64,000 bases of DNA from CAG-411 sp050875145 (GTDB taxonomy: Bacteria; Bacillota; Clostridia; Lachnospirales; Lachnospiraceae): assembly GCA_050875145.1 (NCBI GenBank), contig JBNMLH010000013.1, positions 1-64,000 on the forward strand, given 5' to 3'. The translations under genes were made by a program, and so were the position numbers. The notes under the pieces were generated by a model, which saw nothing but the letters and a program-made list of their open reading frames with translations, did no database searches and was not told where the DNA came from. Positions within the stretch are counted from its first letter, which is position 1. Every line of letters begins with the position of its first letter. Shown in pieces: positions 25,165 through 34,589 of the stretch.

Positions 25165-26601
25165 ATGAGAAAAACAAAGATGATATGTACAGCTGGACCA
25201 TCTCTTGATCGTGACGATGAAGTGATGAAACAAATGATGTTAAACGGAATGAACTGCATGAGAACAAACTTCTCTCATGGAGATCACGAGGAGCACAAAG
25301 GTCGTATGGACAAGCTTAAGAAGCTTCGCGAAGAGACTGGCCTTAATATTCCTTTCCTTTTGGATACAAAGGGACCTGAAATTCGTTTAAAGACATTTGA
25401 AGATGGTTCTGTTACTTTGGAAAAGGGACAGACTTTTACATTTAAGGTTGGGGATATGCCAGGAAACAAGGACTTTGTTTGCCTTTCTTATGAAGGTTTA
25501 GCACATGATGTTAAGCCAGGAAATCTTATTTTGATTGATGATGGTAAAGTTGGATTAGATGTTGTTGAAATTAATGGAACAGATGTTGTATGTAAGGTAC
25601 AGAATACAGCAAAGATTTCAGATAAGAAGAGTGTAAATGTTCCTAATGTATCAATTCGCTTACCATATTTAACAGAAAAAGATAAGAGCGATATCATCTT
25701 TGGTGTTTCTCAGGGAATTGACTTTGTTGCAGCTTCTTTCGTAAGAAAGCCAGAAGATGTAACAGCAATTCGTGAGATCTTAAATGCAAACGGCGGAGAA
25801 GACGTTATGATTATCTCTAAGATTGAAAATATGGAAGGTATTGAAAACTTAGATGAAATTATGGAATTATCTGATGGAATCATGGTTGCTCGTGGTGACC
25901 TTGGTGTTGAGGTTCCATATCATTTATTACCATCTTATCAGAAGATGATTATTGATAAGTGCTACAGAAGTGGTAAATTAGTTGTAACTGCAACTCAGAT
26001 GTTAGAGACAATGACAAGCAATCCTCGTCCTACAAGAGCTGAGGTTTCTGACGTTGCAAATGCTATTTACGATAACACATGCTGTACAATGTTATCTGGA
26101 GAGACTGCAAATGGTGATTACTCTGCAACTGCTGTTAAGACTATGGCTGAAATCGCAGAGAGTACAGAAAAGTCAATTGATTACAAGGAATGGTTCCATC
26201 AGCATCAATTACAGTTAGGAAATGATACAACAAACGCAATCTGTAATGCTGCAATCGGAGCTGCTCATAGCTTAGATGCTAAGGCAATCGTTGTATTAAC
26301 AAGATCTGGTAAGACAGCATGGAACTTATCAAGCTATCGTCCAAACTGCCCAATCATCGCTGCTACAGTTAGCGAGAGAGGTGCTAGACAGCTTAACTTA
26401 GCTTGGGGTGTTGTTCCAATTAAGTCTGAAGAAGTAGATTCTTCTGATAAATTATTCTCATATGCAGTAGAAAAAGCAGTTGAGACAGAAAAATTAGCAG
26501 AGGGTGACGTTATTGTTATCGTTGCTGGTGGTTCTTTACAGGAAGGTGCACCTGCTGATATGATTAAGATTAAAACAATTACAAAGGGTGACTTAAAATA
26601 A
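25165..26601 (+). CDS. pyk: Pyruvate kinase
   Basis: Final ATP-making step of glycolysis, PEP to pyruvate. 478 aa: barrel domain starting RKTKMICTAGPS, B domain, the conserved MIISKIENMEGIENLDEI with catalytic Lys, MVARGDLGVEVP, and the C-terminal allosteric domain. It lacks the extra PEP-utiliser domain of Bacillus Pyk, so it is the short form. AAGGAAGAGG precedes the ATG. Monocistronic with its own promoter and terminator. Confidence 0.97.
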   Translation: MRKTKMICTAGPSLDRDDEVMKQMMLNGMNCMRTNFSHGDHEEHKGRMDKLKKLREETGLNIPFLLDTKGPEIRLKTFEDGSVTLEKGQTFTFKVGDMPGNKDFVCLSYEGLAHDVKPGNLILIDDGKVGLDVVEINGTDVVCKVQNTAKISDKKSVNVPNVSIRLPYLTEKDKSDIIFGVSQGIDFVAASFVRKPEDVTAIREILNANGGEDVMIISKIENMEGIENLDEIMELSDGIMVARGDLGVEVPYHLLPSYQKMIIDKCYRSGKLVVTATQMLETMTSNPRPTRAEVSDVANAIYDNTCCTMLSGETANGDYSATAVKTMAEIAESTEKSIDYKEWFHQHQLQLGNDTTNAICNAAIGAAHSLDAKAIVVLTRSGKTAWNLSSYRPNCPIIAATVSERGARQLNLAWGVVPIKSEEVDSSDKLFSYAVEKAVETEKLAEGDVIVIVAGGSLQEGAPADMIKIKTITKGDLK

Positions 26602-26624
26602 TTCTTTGTAAAGAATAATAGAAG

Positions 26625-26660
26625 AATACGGGCATCATGCATACATGATGTCCGTATTTC
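26625..26660 (+). terminator. pyk terminator
   Basis: A 15-bp stem (26625-26639 with 26644-26658, G-U pair included) and 4-nt loop, followed by a short T-tail. Confidence 0.8.
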
Positions 26661-26711
26661 TATGTCTAAAAGATAGACAATTGGTTTAAATAAGGATAGG
26701 AGGACACGACG

Positions 26712-28301
26712 TTGGCTGATATGAAACAGGAAATTGAAAAAAGACGAACATTTGCAATTATATCCCATCCCGATGCTGGTAAGACAACTTTAACAGAAAA
26801 ATTTCTGTTATATGGAGGAGCAATTAATCTTGCAGGTTCGGTTAAAGGTCGAAAAACTGCAAAACATGCTGTTTCTGACTGGATGGAAATTGAGAAGGAG
26901 AGAGGAATTTCCGTAACTTCTTCCGTTTTGCAATTTAATTACGATGGATATTGTATTAACATATTGGATACACCTGGACATCAGGACTTTTCGGAGGATA
27001 CGTATCGAACCTTAATGGCAGCAGATTCTGCGGTTATGGTTATTGATGGCTCAAAGGGTGTAGAGGCACAGACGATAAAACTGTTTAAAGTATGTGTGAT
27101 GCGTGGGATTCCTATTTTTACTTTTATCAATAAAATGGACCGTGAGGCGAATGATCCTTTTGATTTGATTGATGAGATCGAGAATGTTCTTGGTATTCGT
27201 ACATGCCCGATTAACTGGCCAATTGGTTCTGGTAAGAACTTTAAAGGGGTATATGACAGACAAACAAAGACTATTTCTCGATTTACAGCCGCTAATAATG
27301 GACAAAAAGAAGTGGAAACGGTGCAAGTTGCATTAGGAGATCCAGGAGTAGATGAATTAATTGGAGCTGTGAATCATGAGACTTTAGTAGAAGAGATTGA
27401 ATTGTTGGACGGTGCTAGTGATGAGCTTGACATGGAAAAAGTAAGTCATGGAAAATTGTCACCAGTATTCTTTGGTTCAGCCCTTACCAACTTTGGTGTG
27501 CAGACATTTTTGGAACACTTTTTGAAAATGACAACTTCTCCATTGCCAAGAAAAGCTTTGGATGGAGAGGTAGATCCATTTAGTGAAGATTTTTCTGCAT
27601 TTGTATTTAAAATTCAAGCTAATATGAATAAAGCACACAGAGACCGAATTGCATTTATGCGAATTTGTTCAGGAAAATTTGAAGCAGGTATGGAAGTGTA
27701 TCATACGCAGGGAGGCAAAAAGATTCGGTTATCTCAGCCACAACAGATGATGGCACAGGAAAGAAAACATGTCGAGGAAGCATATGCGGGAGATATTATC
27801 GGTGTTTTTGATCCGGGAATTTTTTCAATAGGTGATACACTGTGTAAAACAGGTAAGAAAATTGAATATGAAGGTATTCCGACTTTTGCACCAGAACATT
27901 TTGCAAAGGTACGTCAGGTAGACACAATGAAACGAAAACAATTTATCAAAGGAATTGAGCAGATTGCCCAGGAGGGTGCGATTCAGATTTTCCAGGAGTT
28001 TAATACTGGTATGGAAGAAATTATTGTTGGCGTTGTTGGAGTACTGCAATTTGATGTTTTAAAATATCGTTTGGAAAATGAATATAATGTAGAAATTCGT
28101 ATGGAACCTTTACCATATGAGCATATTCGTTGGATAAAAAATGAAGAAATTGATGTATCTTCCTTGAGTGTAACATCTGATACGAAGAAAATTAAGGATT
28201 TGAAAGGAAATCCATTGCTGATATTTACGCATCCATGGAGCGTTAATACAGTGTTGGACCGTAACCCAGATTTACAGTTGAGTGAATTTGGTAATATTTA
28301 G
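26712..28301 (+). CDS. prfC: Peptide chain release factor 3
   Basis: Translational GTPase that recycles RF1/RF2 after termination. 529 aa: G1 SHPDAGKTT, G2 region ERGISVTSS, G3 DTPGHQDFSED, G4 NKMD, then domains II and III (QVDTMKRKQFIKGIEQ, GVLQFDVLKYRLENEY). The start is TTG 26712, with GGAGG 8 nt upstream; the in-frame ATG 26721 is 17 nt from the SD. Single gene, closed by a terminator. Confidence 0.95.
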   Translation: MADMKQEIEKRRTFAIISHPDAGKTTLTEKFLLYGGAINLAGSVKGRKTAKHAVSDWMEIEKERGISVTSSVLQFNYDGYCINILDTPGHQDFSEDTYRTLMAADSAVMVIDGSKGVEAQTIKLFKVCVMRGIPIFTFINKMDREANDPFDLIDEIENVLGIRTCPINWPIGSGKNFKGVYDRQTKTISRFTAANNGQKEVETVQVALGDPGVDELIGAVNHETLVEEIELLDGASDELDMEKVSHGKLSPVFFGSALTNFGVQTFLEHFLKMTTSPLPRKALDGEVDPFSEDFSAFVFKIQANMNKAHRDRIAFMRICSGKFEAGMEVYHTQGGKKIRLSQPQQMMAQERKHVEEAYAGDIIGVFDPGIFSIGDTLCKTGKKIEYEGIPTFAPEHFAKVRQVDTMKRKQFIKGIEQIAQEGAIQIFQEFNTGMEEIIVGVVGVLQFDVLKYRLENEYNVEIRMEPLPYEHIRWIKNEEIDVSSLSVTSDTKKIKDLKGNPLLIFTHPWSVNTVLDRNPDLQLSEFGNI

Positions 28302-28348
28302 ATGTTTTTTTGGTTATATATTCAATCTAATATAGAAGTTTTTGAAAT

Positions 28349-28391
28349 GGGTACACATATGCGGCTAGTTTGGCAGTGTGTGCCCGTTTTT
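28349..28391 (+). terminator. prfC terminator
   Basis: GGGTACACA (28349-28357) pairs with TGTGTGCCC (28377-28385) with one G-U, then GTTTTTT. Confidence 0.75.
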
Positions 28392-28563
28392 TATAAAGAG
28401 TTCTGTTAAAAGATAAATTGATGTATAAAGAAAGCTTCGAGAAAAGCATGTAGCAAAGCTCATCATCTGCTGTTGGTAGCATGTCATATAGTACCGTGTT
28501 GTTGCTAAATGGAAATTTATGAGACAGAAGTGAAGTTGTTAATTCTGTTATAAAAATGAATAA

Positions 28564-28595
28564 AAAAAGAACGCCCACACCCGACGTTCTTTTTT
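28564..28595. terminator. rpsT terminator (bidirectional shape)
   Basis: Stem AAAAAAGAACG (28564-28574) / CGTTCTTTTTT (28585-28595). On the minus strand it follows the rpsT stop by 40 nt. An additional GGTAAT/ATTACC hairpin lies at 28596-28615. Confidence 0.75.
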
Positions 28596-28635
28596 GGTAA
28601 TGCAGCATAATTACCAAATAATATTTCGTTTATAA

Positions 28636-28899
28636 TTAAGCAAGCTTATTTACAGCAAGTGTTAAACGAGAAATCTTTCTTGAAGCATTTTTCTTATGAT
28701 AGATACCCTTGCTTGCAGCCTTATCAATCTCAGTAGTTGCTTCTTTAAGTGCAGCAGTTGCAGCAGCCTTATCCTTAGCGTCGATTGCAGCATATACCTT
28801 CTTAATAGCAGTCTTAACCTTAGATCTGATAGCTTTATTTCTTGCAGTCTTTGTTTCGATTACTTTAATTCTCTTTTTTGCAGATTTGATGTTAGCCAA
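28636..28899 (-). CDS. rpsT: 30S ribosomal protein S20
   Basis: An 87-aa small-subunit protein with the usual MANIKSAKKRIKVIETKTARNKAIRSK start and NASRKISRLTLAVNKLA end. The start codon is TTG (28897-28899) with GGAGGTG 7 nt upstream. E. coli rpsT also uses UUG, where it is part of autoregulation. The 5' leader holds a hairpin (CAGTAG/CTACTG, 28948-28977) that could take part in control. Confidence 0.97.
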   Translation of the reverse strand: MANIKSAKKRIKVIETKTARNKAIRSKVKTAIKKVYAAIDAKDKAAATAALKEATTEIDKAASKGIYHKKNASRKISRLTLAVNKLA

Positions 28900-28989
28900 T
28901 TTCCTACACCTCCAAATATATTATCATTAATTTTGTCTTATGTTCTGTCAGTAGGCCGGACACGGACGACTACTGAAACAGACTATATT

Positions 28990-29018
28990 ATTTTAGTATA
29001 AAATGTGAGCGATGTCAA
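28990..29018 (-). promoter_or_regulatory. rpsT promoter
   Basis: On the minus strand, TTGACA (29013-29018), 17-nt spacer and TAAAAT (28990-28995). Confidence 0.75.
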
Positions 29019-29089
29019 GAAGATGTTGAATATTTCTAATTACTGTCACAATAATTGTGCGAACTCTTAAAAAATAGTAATAGAAAAAA

Positions 29090-29118
29090 GTATAAAGAGG
29101 ATAAGGTAGGGCAACCTA
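29090..29118 (+). promoter_or_regulatory. Candidate forespore (sigma-F/G-type) promoter of gpr
   Basis: GTATA (29090-29094), 14-nt spacer, GGGCAACCTA (29109-29118). This resembles the sigma-F pattern GYATA / GGnrAnAnTw with two mismatches. The same 14-nt spacing occurs before spoIIR. Confidence 0.4.
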
Positions 29119-29141
29119 AAAGAAAAAGGTTGGTGTGAAGA

Positions 29142-30020
29142 ATGAAGAGAACAGATTTAGCAGTAGAAGCAAAAGAAGCAATTAAAGGAGAAAAAGAAAT
29201 TAAAGGGGTTGCTTTAAAACGAGAAGAGAAAGATGGAGTGACAGTTGCTACCTTGGAAATACGAACGGATGAGGGGAGTAAAACCATGGGAAAAGAAAAG
29301 GGAACATATATAACTGTAGAGTTGGAGGAAGAAAATGAGGAAGCAGTCATAAGAGAATTAGTACAACAAATGAGGCAATTATCAGGAGGAAAAAATGACA
29401 GATGTTTTATATTAGGGCTTGGAAATCGGGAAATTACACCAGATGCATTAGGGCCGTTGACGATAGACAAGGTCTTGGTTACCAGACACTTGATTCGAGA
29501 GTTTGGAAGTGAAATGAAAAAAAAATATCATTTTTCAGAGGCACAGGCATTAGCACCCGGAGTGATGGCACAAACTGGTATGGAAATGCAGGAGATAGTA
29601 AAAGGAATTGTTGATAAAACTACACCGGATATTGTTTTTGTTGTGGATGCACTTGCTGCCAGAAGTATGCATAGACTTGGGAGAACAATACAATTGACAG
29701 ATACCGGAATAAGCCCGGGAGCAGGAGTGGGAAATAACCGAAAGGAGTTAAATAGGCGTACATTAGGCGTGGATGTGATTGCTATTGGAGTGCCAACTGT
29801 TGTAGATGCAGAGACAATTGTAGAGGATTATATGGAAGCGGGACTGGAGAAAAGTGATTTGACAGCCAAGGAGAAAAAACAGTTTATGCATCATATTAAA
29901 AATGAAAAAATGAAGGGAATGTTTATGACCGGTCAAGATGTAGATCAAAAAGTAAGACGCATGAGCAGGATACTTTCAGATGCTTTGAATCAATTTACGG
30001 GAGCTGAGATTTTAAAATAA
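29142..30020 (+). CDS. gpr: GPR endopeptidase, germination protease
   Basis: Made in the forespore as a zymogen; degrades small acid-soluble spore proteins at germination. At 292 aa it is shorter than the Bacillus enzyme (about 370). It starts MKRTDLAVEAKE, the region that carries the propeptide cleavage site, and has the aspartic active-site region FILGLGNREITPDALGP and the VVDALAARS / TDTGISPGAGVGNNRKE blocks typical of family A25. spoIIP follows 68 nt later, the same pairing as in Bacillus. Confidence 0.95.
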   Translation: MKRTDLAVEAKEAIKGEKEIKGVALKREEKDGVTVATLEIRTDEGSKTMGKEKGTYITVELEEENEEAVIRELVQQMRQLSGGKNDRCFILGLGNREITPDALGPLTIDKVLVTRHLIREFGSEMKKKYHFSEAQALAPGVMAQTGMEMQEIVKGIVDKTTPDIVFVVDALAARSMHRLGRTIQLTDTGISPGAGVGNNRKELNRRTLGVDVIAIGVPTVVDAETIVEDYMEAGLEKSDLTAKEKKQFMHHIKNEKMKGMFMTGQDVDQKVRRMSRILSDALNQFTGAEILK

Positions 30021-30088
30021 GAAATAAAAACAGTTATGCAGGTATATTTTAGATGGAAGAAAAATACAATAAAGAAAGGGGAGATAGG

Positions 30089-31270
30089 ATGAAGAAAAAA
30101 TATCATTATTTACTTTATATATTAATTCTTGTAATTATTCTTGGGACAAGTAGAGCCAAAGAGCTAAAAAAATATGCCTGCAATATGGGTGAGGAGATTA
30201 AAAAGACCATATGCAGAGAGGTCGTATATGAAAGTTTAGGGGAAAAAAAGTTATTATTAGGAGATTTGGAAAGCAGTCCAGCCTTTTCTTATCTTTTGTG
30301 TAGGGGGATGGGAGTGGACGAGTGGAAACAGAGACAGTTGGAAAAACGGGAGGAGGAAAAGGAAAAGAGTACCAGTACCATTGATTTAGTAGAGGAGGAA
30401 AATAGTAAAATGAGGGAACAGGAAGAAAAATTCTTAGAGGAGGTAAAAAGTGATTTAAATGAGAAACAAGAATTACCAGAAGAAAAGGATAAAAATGAAA
30501 AGTCGAATCAATTGGTAGAACAATTAAAAAAGAATAAAAATGCAAATTTTTTATTGAAAAAATTCTACATTGTAGATTCTACTACTAGTGTGGATAAAAG
30601 TGTATTTCAGGTAGAAAAAATGTTAAAAAAAGATTATTCCATAAAAAAAGCAAAGGAGCCTAAAATCCTGATTTTCCATACGCATGGTGGAACTGAATTT
30701 TTTGGGGAAGAAAAGAAAAAAAATTCTATTGTAGAAGTAGGAGTAGAATTAGAAGAACAATTAGAAAAAAAATATGGTTTCACTGTATTACATGATAAAA
30801 CAAGATATGATTATATCAATGGTAGTATGGATAGGAATAAGGCATATACAAAAGCATTAGATGGAGTAAAGAAAACTTTGGAGGAAAATCCTTCGATAGA
30901 AGTTGTAATTGATTTACATCGAGATGCAGGAAATAATAAGACAAAGCGAGTGACACAAATTGATGGGAAAACTGTTGCACAATTTATGATATTTAATGGT
31001 TTAAGTAGAAATAAAAGAGGAGAGATTGCTTATTTACATAATGATAACTTACAGGATAATCTGGCATTTGGTTTACAAGTAAAATTGCGTGCGATGGAAC
31101 GTTATCCTGACTTAACGATTAAGAATTATTTAAAAGGTTATCGGTATAATATGCATTTATGCAAACGTTTTTTATTGATAGAGCTTGGCAATCAAAATAA
31201 TACGATTGAGGAAGCAAAAAACACTATGCCATATTTGGCACAAATTTTAAATGATGTTTTGACCAGATGA
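30089..31270 (+). CDS. spoIIP: Stage II sporulation protein P
   Basis: Amidase/endopeptidase of the SpoIIDMP machine that thins septal peptidoglycan during engulfment. About 393 aa: one N-terminal membrane anchor (LLYILILVIILGTSRA), a Lys/Glu-rich coiled region (about 80-150), then the SpoIIP domain with ILIFHTHGGTEFF, VVIDLHRDAGNN and LIELGNQNNTIEEAKNT. ATG 30089 sits next to AAAGGGGAGATAGG; an in-frame ATG at 30053 lacks an SD. Confidence 0.93.
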   Translation: MKKKYHYLLYILILVIILGTSRAKELKKYACNMGEEIKKTICREVVYESLGEKKLLLGDLESSPAFSYLLCRGMGVDEWKQRQLEKREEEKEKSTSTIDLVEEENSKMREQEEKFLEEVKSDLNEKQELPEEKDKNEKSNQLVEQLKKNKNANFLLKKFYIVDSTTSVDKSVFQVEKMLKKDYSIKKAKEPKILIFHTHGGTEFFGEEKKKNSIVEVGVELEEQLEKKYGFTVLHDKTRYDYINGSMDRNKAYTKALDGVKKTLEENPSIEVVIDLHRDAGNNKTKRVTQIDGKTVAQFMIFNGLSRNKRGEIAYLHNDNLQDNLAFGLQVKLRAMERYPDLTIKNYLKGYRYNMHLCKRFLLIELGNQNNTIEEAKNTMPYLAQILNDVLTR

Positions 31271-31470
31271 TAGGCGTTACAGAACGGTTACAGAAAGTGA
31301 TAATAGCTGTACAAAAAAAACGGCAAAAAAAATTTATGTAGTATATAACGGAAAAAAGGTGATTTACGACAAAGGAGTTGTGCATTTTTGCGTTTTTTGT
31401 GCTAAATGAAAAAAAATGGAGTGAAAAAATACAAAAATAGGAAGAAAATAGAAATGTTTTTGTGAGAATA

Positions 31471-31499
31471 TTGAAAAAATAGGACTAATGTGCTATTCT
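31471..31499 (+). promoter_or_regulatory. Promoter of the surface protein gene
   Basis: TTGAAA (31471-31476), 17-nt spacer, TATTCT (31494-31499), about 50 nt upstream of ATG 31550. The rest of 31271-31470 is AT-rich with no feature I can name. Confidence 0.55.
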
Positions 31500-31549
31500 A
31501 TAGGGGAACAAAAAATAAGGGTATGATGAAAAAAAGGAGGAGAAATACA

Positions 31550-34204
31550 ATGAAAACAGTATCGATTAAGGTTACAAAATCTCCAATGAAGATTTTAGCC
31601 TTTGTGCTTTCATTGGTTTTGTTAGTAACATCAATTAGCGGTGTTGGTTTAGCGTTAGCTACAGATAGTACCGCTCAGGCAGATGGTTCTGACAGCACAA
31701 AAAATCTATCTACAGTAGTAAATCCAGATACAAAGGAAGAAATGTTCGTAGTGAAATCTACGTTCTATGATTACTACTCAGACAGTCAGGTTGAAGGTGC
31801 AAAGGGAAGTACACCAGGATCAATTGATGATGGTGTATATGGCACAGACAATCGTGCGACAAACAATTCATTTGTAAAGTTTAACAATGTACTGCTTAAT
31901 AAGTACAATTATGGAAATTCAGCAGTAAGTAATCGTTATCCATTATATTGCGGATTGTTTTTTGGAGATCAGAACAGTGATGTAAATGGCGGATTTTACT
32001 ATAAAAATTCTGACAGTAGTAATATGGAAAAGAACTTTTGGTTAGGTGCCAATTCATCACAAAAGGGTGGCGGAAAGCTTGGATTACATGCACAGGTAAA
32101 TGCCGCTACACAAGGTTTGGTAGATAGTACATTAAATGCGAATGGTGATGTAACACAGGCAAATGGCGCAGAAGTATTACCATATTTTAATAAGAGCTTT
32201 TTAACTGGTACGACACATGAAAATTCAAGCCTTGCTTTGGGTTCTGTCACAGAAAATGTTTCATTCCCATTCCGTACCGTTGAGAAAGATGGCGTAAAGA
32301 CATATGAGTTTGACAGTAAATATGATACTGTACATATGAAGAGCAATGGTCAGCTTGAATATCTTGGATATAATAAAACATATAATAAAAATGTTCAGGT
32401 GTTAGACCAGAAGAGAGACGATGGAGATGGCTGCAAGCCAGGATTTTTCCCATATAATACAGCAGCCGATGGAGATTCTACAAGACTAAACTATGGTTTT
32501 GGTGTAAAATTGGAAATCCCATTTAATATGACCAGTGATGGAAAAATTAATGGGCAGGATATCGTCTTTAACTTCTCTGGTGATGATGATGTATGGGTAT
32601 TTATTGATGGTTATTTAGCATTAGATATCGGTGGTGCACATGGAGAGGTTACAGGAAGTATCAACTTCAATGAACAGTATGCAACAGTAAGTGGTGTAAA
32701 AGATAATAGTGATGCTTTTGCAGAGAGAAATCATTGGTATGTAACAGATGACCATATCAAGACAAATGTAAAGGCTAATTTTTCTTCAGAATTGATTAAG
32801 TCTTTAAAAAATACATCTTCTTCTCATACTTTGACAATGTTCTATATGGAAAGAGGAAAGATTGAGTCAAATATGAAGGTTAATTTTAACCTTCCACAGC
32901 CAAATAGTTTAACATTGACAAATCAGATTGATATTAGTAATGTAAATGATGCTTTAAAACCAGCTACAAAAGAGCAGACAAAGAAAGATATCTTTAGTTA
33001 CAATGTAAATGATAATGATATGGATAAGAAAGATACTCCATTATTAAAAGATGAGGAACAGACTACTTATACAGATCAGTTTACAACAGGAGATACGCTG
33101 GATATTACAGAAACCGGTCTTACAAATGACGGAAGAGTATTAAAAGATTTGTACACTACATCATGGGATTTAAATGATGAAAAGGAACAGATTAGTAATA
33201 GTGAAAACAGAGATGATTATGTGACATCGGATGATAGAAGCAAAAAGGATGGTACATTCTTATTCCAGAATCAGAGTGATGCACCTACAACAAATCTTAC
33301 TGTAAACTATTACAACAAAGTTTTAGTTGGGGATTTGGTAATCGGAAAAGACCTCACAGATGATGCAAAATATGAAAATCAGGAATTTAATTTCCAGGTA
33401 ACATTTAGCGATGTCTTTGGCGGTTCTTCTAAGGCAGAGGCTTATTCTGGTGATTATTATGTAACATATAAAGATGGTACTTCAGAAAAGAAGACAACAA
33501 AGAATGGAAACATTACATTAAAAGCACATGAAGTAGCAACTATTACAGGTGTTCCAGTTCAGACAAAGTATGAAGTAAAAGAGCTTGCAGATGCGTCTGG
33601 TAAGTACGTGTTATCTACAGTCAATAAATATAATGATACATATACAGATAAGGTTGCAGCAGGTACTATTTCACAGGATAGAGAGAAGAACTACTATACA
33701 TTTGTGAATGCTAGAGTAGAGGAACCGACACCAGAGCCAACAAAAGAGCCAACGCCGGCGCCAACAACACCAGCAGCAGTTACAGCGGAGCCAACAAAGG
33801 AGCCAACGCCAGAACCAACTGCGAAGCCAACCGTAGAGCCTACAATGATACCAACCGTAGTACCAACGGTAGAGCCAACTGTGGAACCTACAGATACTCC
33901 AAAGCCAATTACTCCAGCGGATGTGAATACACCGGAGCCAATTGTGGACACACCGGAACCAACGGTAGAACCAACAGAGGAACCTCAGGTGATTGATGAG
34001 ACACCAGAAGTTCCAAATGTTCCAGTAAAGACAACAAAACCTACGAAAGAACCAGTGGTAGAGGTGGAACCAGATATCCCATCTTCTACACCAAAAACAG
34101 GAGATCATACAAATCTGTTCTTCTGGTTAATGAGTGTTGTAGTTTCAGCAGGTGCTGTAATATTAACTGGAAAAGATATTTTCTTTAAGAAAAAAGAAAA
34201 ATAA
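31550..34204 (+). CDS. Cell-wall-anchored surface protein with fibro-slime domain
   Basis: 884 aa. Signal peptide (1-~40), then a large exported region whose centre holds a fibro-slime/PA14-like motif (FSGDDDVWVFIDG, starting near residue 341, and LDIGGAHGEVTG). Further on is a pilin-type Ig-like domain (~600-720; LVIGKDLTDDAKYENQEFNFQVTF...YTFVNAR). Residues ~724-845 are a Pro/Thr/Glu spacer of EPTxEPT repeats. The C-terminus has the sortase-type motif TPKTGD (847-852), a hydrophobic helix and a KKKEK tail. It is therefore exported and probably wall-linked. Ligand unknown; adhesion to fibre or host glycans is inference only. ATG 31550 follows AAAGGAGG. Confidence 0.88.
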   Translation: MKTVSIKVTKSPMKILAFVLSLVLLVTSISGVGLALATDSTAQADGSDSTKNLSTVVNPDTKEEMFVVKSTFYDYYSDSQVEGAKGSTPGSIDDGVYGTDNRATNNSFVKFNNVLLNKYNYGNSAVSNRYPLYCGLFFGDQNSDVNGGFYYKNSDSSNMEKNFWLGANSSQKGGGKLGLHAQVNAATQGLVDSTLNANGDVTQANGAEVLPYFNKSFLTGTTHENSSLALGSVTENVSFPFRTVEKDGVKTYEFDSKYDTVHMKSNGQLEYLGYNKTYNKNVQVLDQKRDDGDGCKPGFFPYNTAADGDSTRLNYGFGVKLEIPFNMTSDGKINGQDIVFNFSGDDDVWVFIDGYLALDIGGAHGEVTGSINFNEQYATVSGVKDNSDAFAERNHWYVTDDHIKTNVKANFSSELIKSLKNTSSSHTLTMFYMERGKIESNMKVNFNLPQPNSLTLTNQIDISNVNDALKPATKEQTKKDIFSYNVNDNDMDKKDTPLLKDEEQTTYTDQFTTGDTLDITETGLTNDGRVLKDLYTTSWDLNDEKEQISNSENRDDYVTSDDRSKKDGTFLFQNQSDAPTTNLTVNYYNKVLVGDLVIGKDLTDDAKYENQEFNFQVTFSDVFGGSSKAEAYSGDYYVTYKDGTSEKKTTKNGNITLKAHEVATITGVPVQTKYEVKELADASGKYVLSTVNKYNDTYTDKVAAGTISQDREKNYYTFVNARVEEPTPEPTKEPTPAPTTPAAVTAEPTKEPTPEPTAKPTVEPTMIPTVVPTVEPTVEPTDTPKPITPADVNTPEPIVDTPEPTVEPTEEPQVIDETPEVPNVPVKTTKPTKEPVVEVEPDIPSSTPKTGDHTNLFFWLMSVVVSAGAVILTGKDIFFKKKEK

Positions 34205-34233
34205 AGAAATAAAAACACATTAGTTTTGAAAAG

Positions 34234-34271
34234 GAAGCCTATTGCTTGTATGAGAGCTAGGCTTCTTTTTT
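34234..34271 (+). terminator. Terminator of the surface protein gene
   Basis: GAAGCCTA (34234-34241) / TAGGCTTC (34258-34265), then TTTTTT. Confidence 0.8.
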
Positions 34272-34589
34272 CTATATTATTGGAGTGTATGACGGATGGA
34301 AATGTATGTATACATGTAACCCAAAATGCATTTATTTTTGGGAAATAGAAATTCTAGAACAAAGATAGAAGCAACACGTTTCGTGAAGAAAATGGGATGA
34401 TACGTTATTTCTTGTAATATATTGCAGAATGATGTATAATATTAAATATATATGTGAAGAATTGTAGAGGGAAATTACTTTTTTGGACATTAATGTAATA
34501 TTTTTAGAAAAAAGTACGATATAACAAATGATGGAATAGGGTGAATCTGCACGGACGCAGAAAAAAACAGGAAAGGGATGAGAGGAAAG
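34272..34589 (+). promoter_or_regulatory. Intergenic region before flgF; weak sigma-28-like site
   Basis: TAAT (34496-34499), 14 nt, GTACGATA (34514-34521) resembles the sigma-28 pattern, though more weakly than the sites at 57.3 and 57.9 kb. Nothing else is recognised here. Confidence 0.3.

Noticed and set aside
28327..28617. 96-codon open frame on the minus strand downstream of rpsT
   Set aside because: It runs through two terminators, lacks an SD and has no recognisable protein features.
33671..34108. 145-codon open frame on the minus strand
   Set aside because: Trp/Cys/Arg-rich shadow of the EPT-repeat coding region of the surface protein; no SD.
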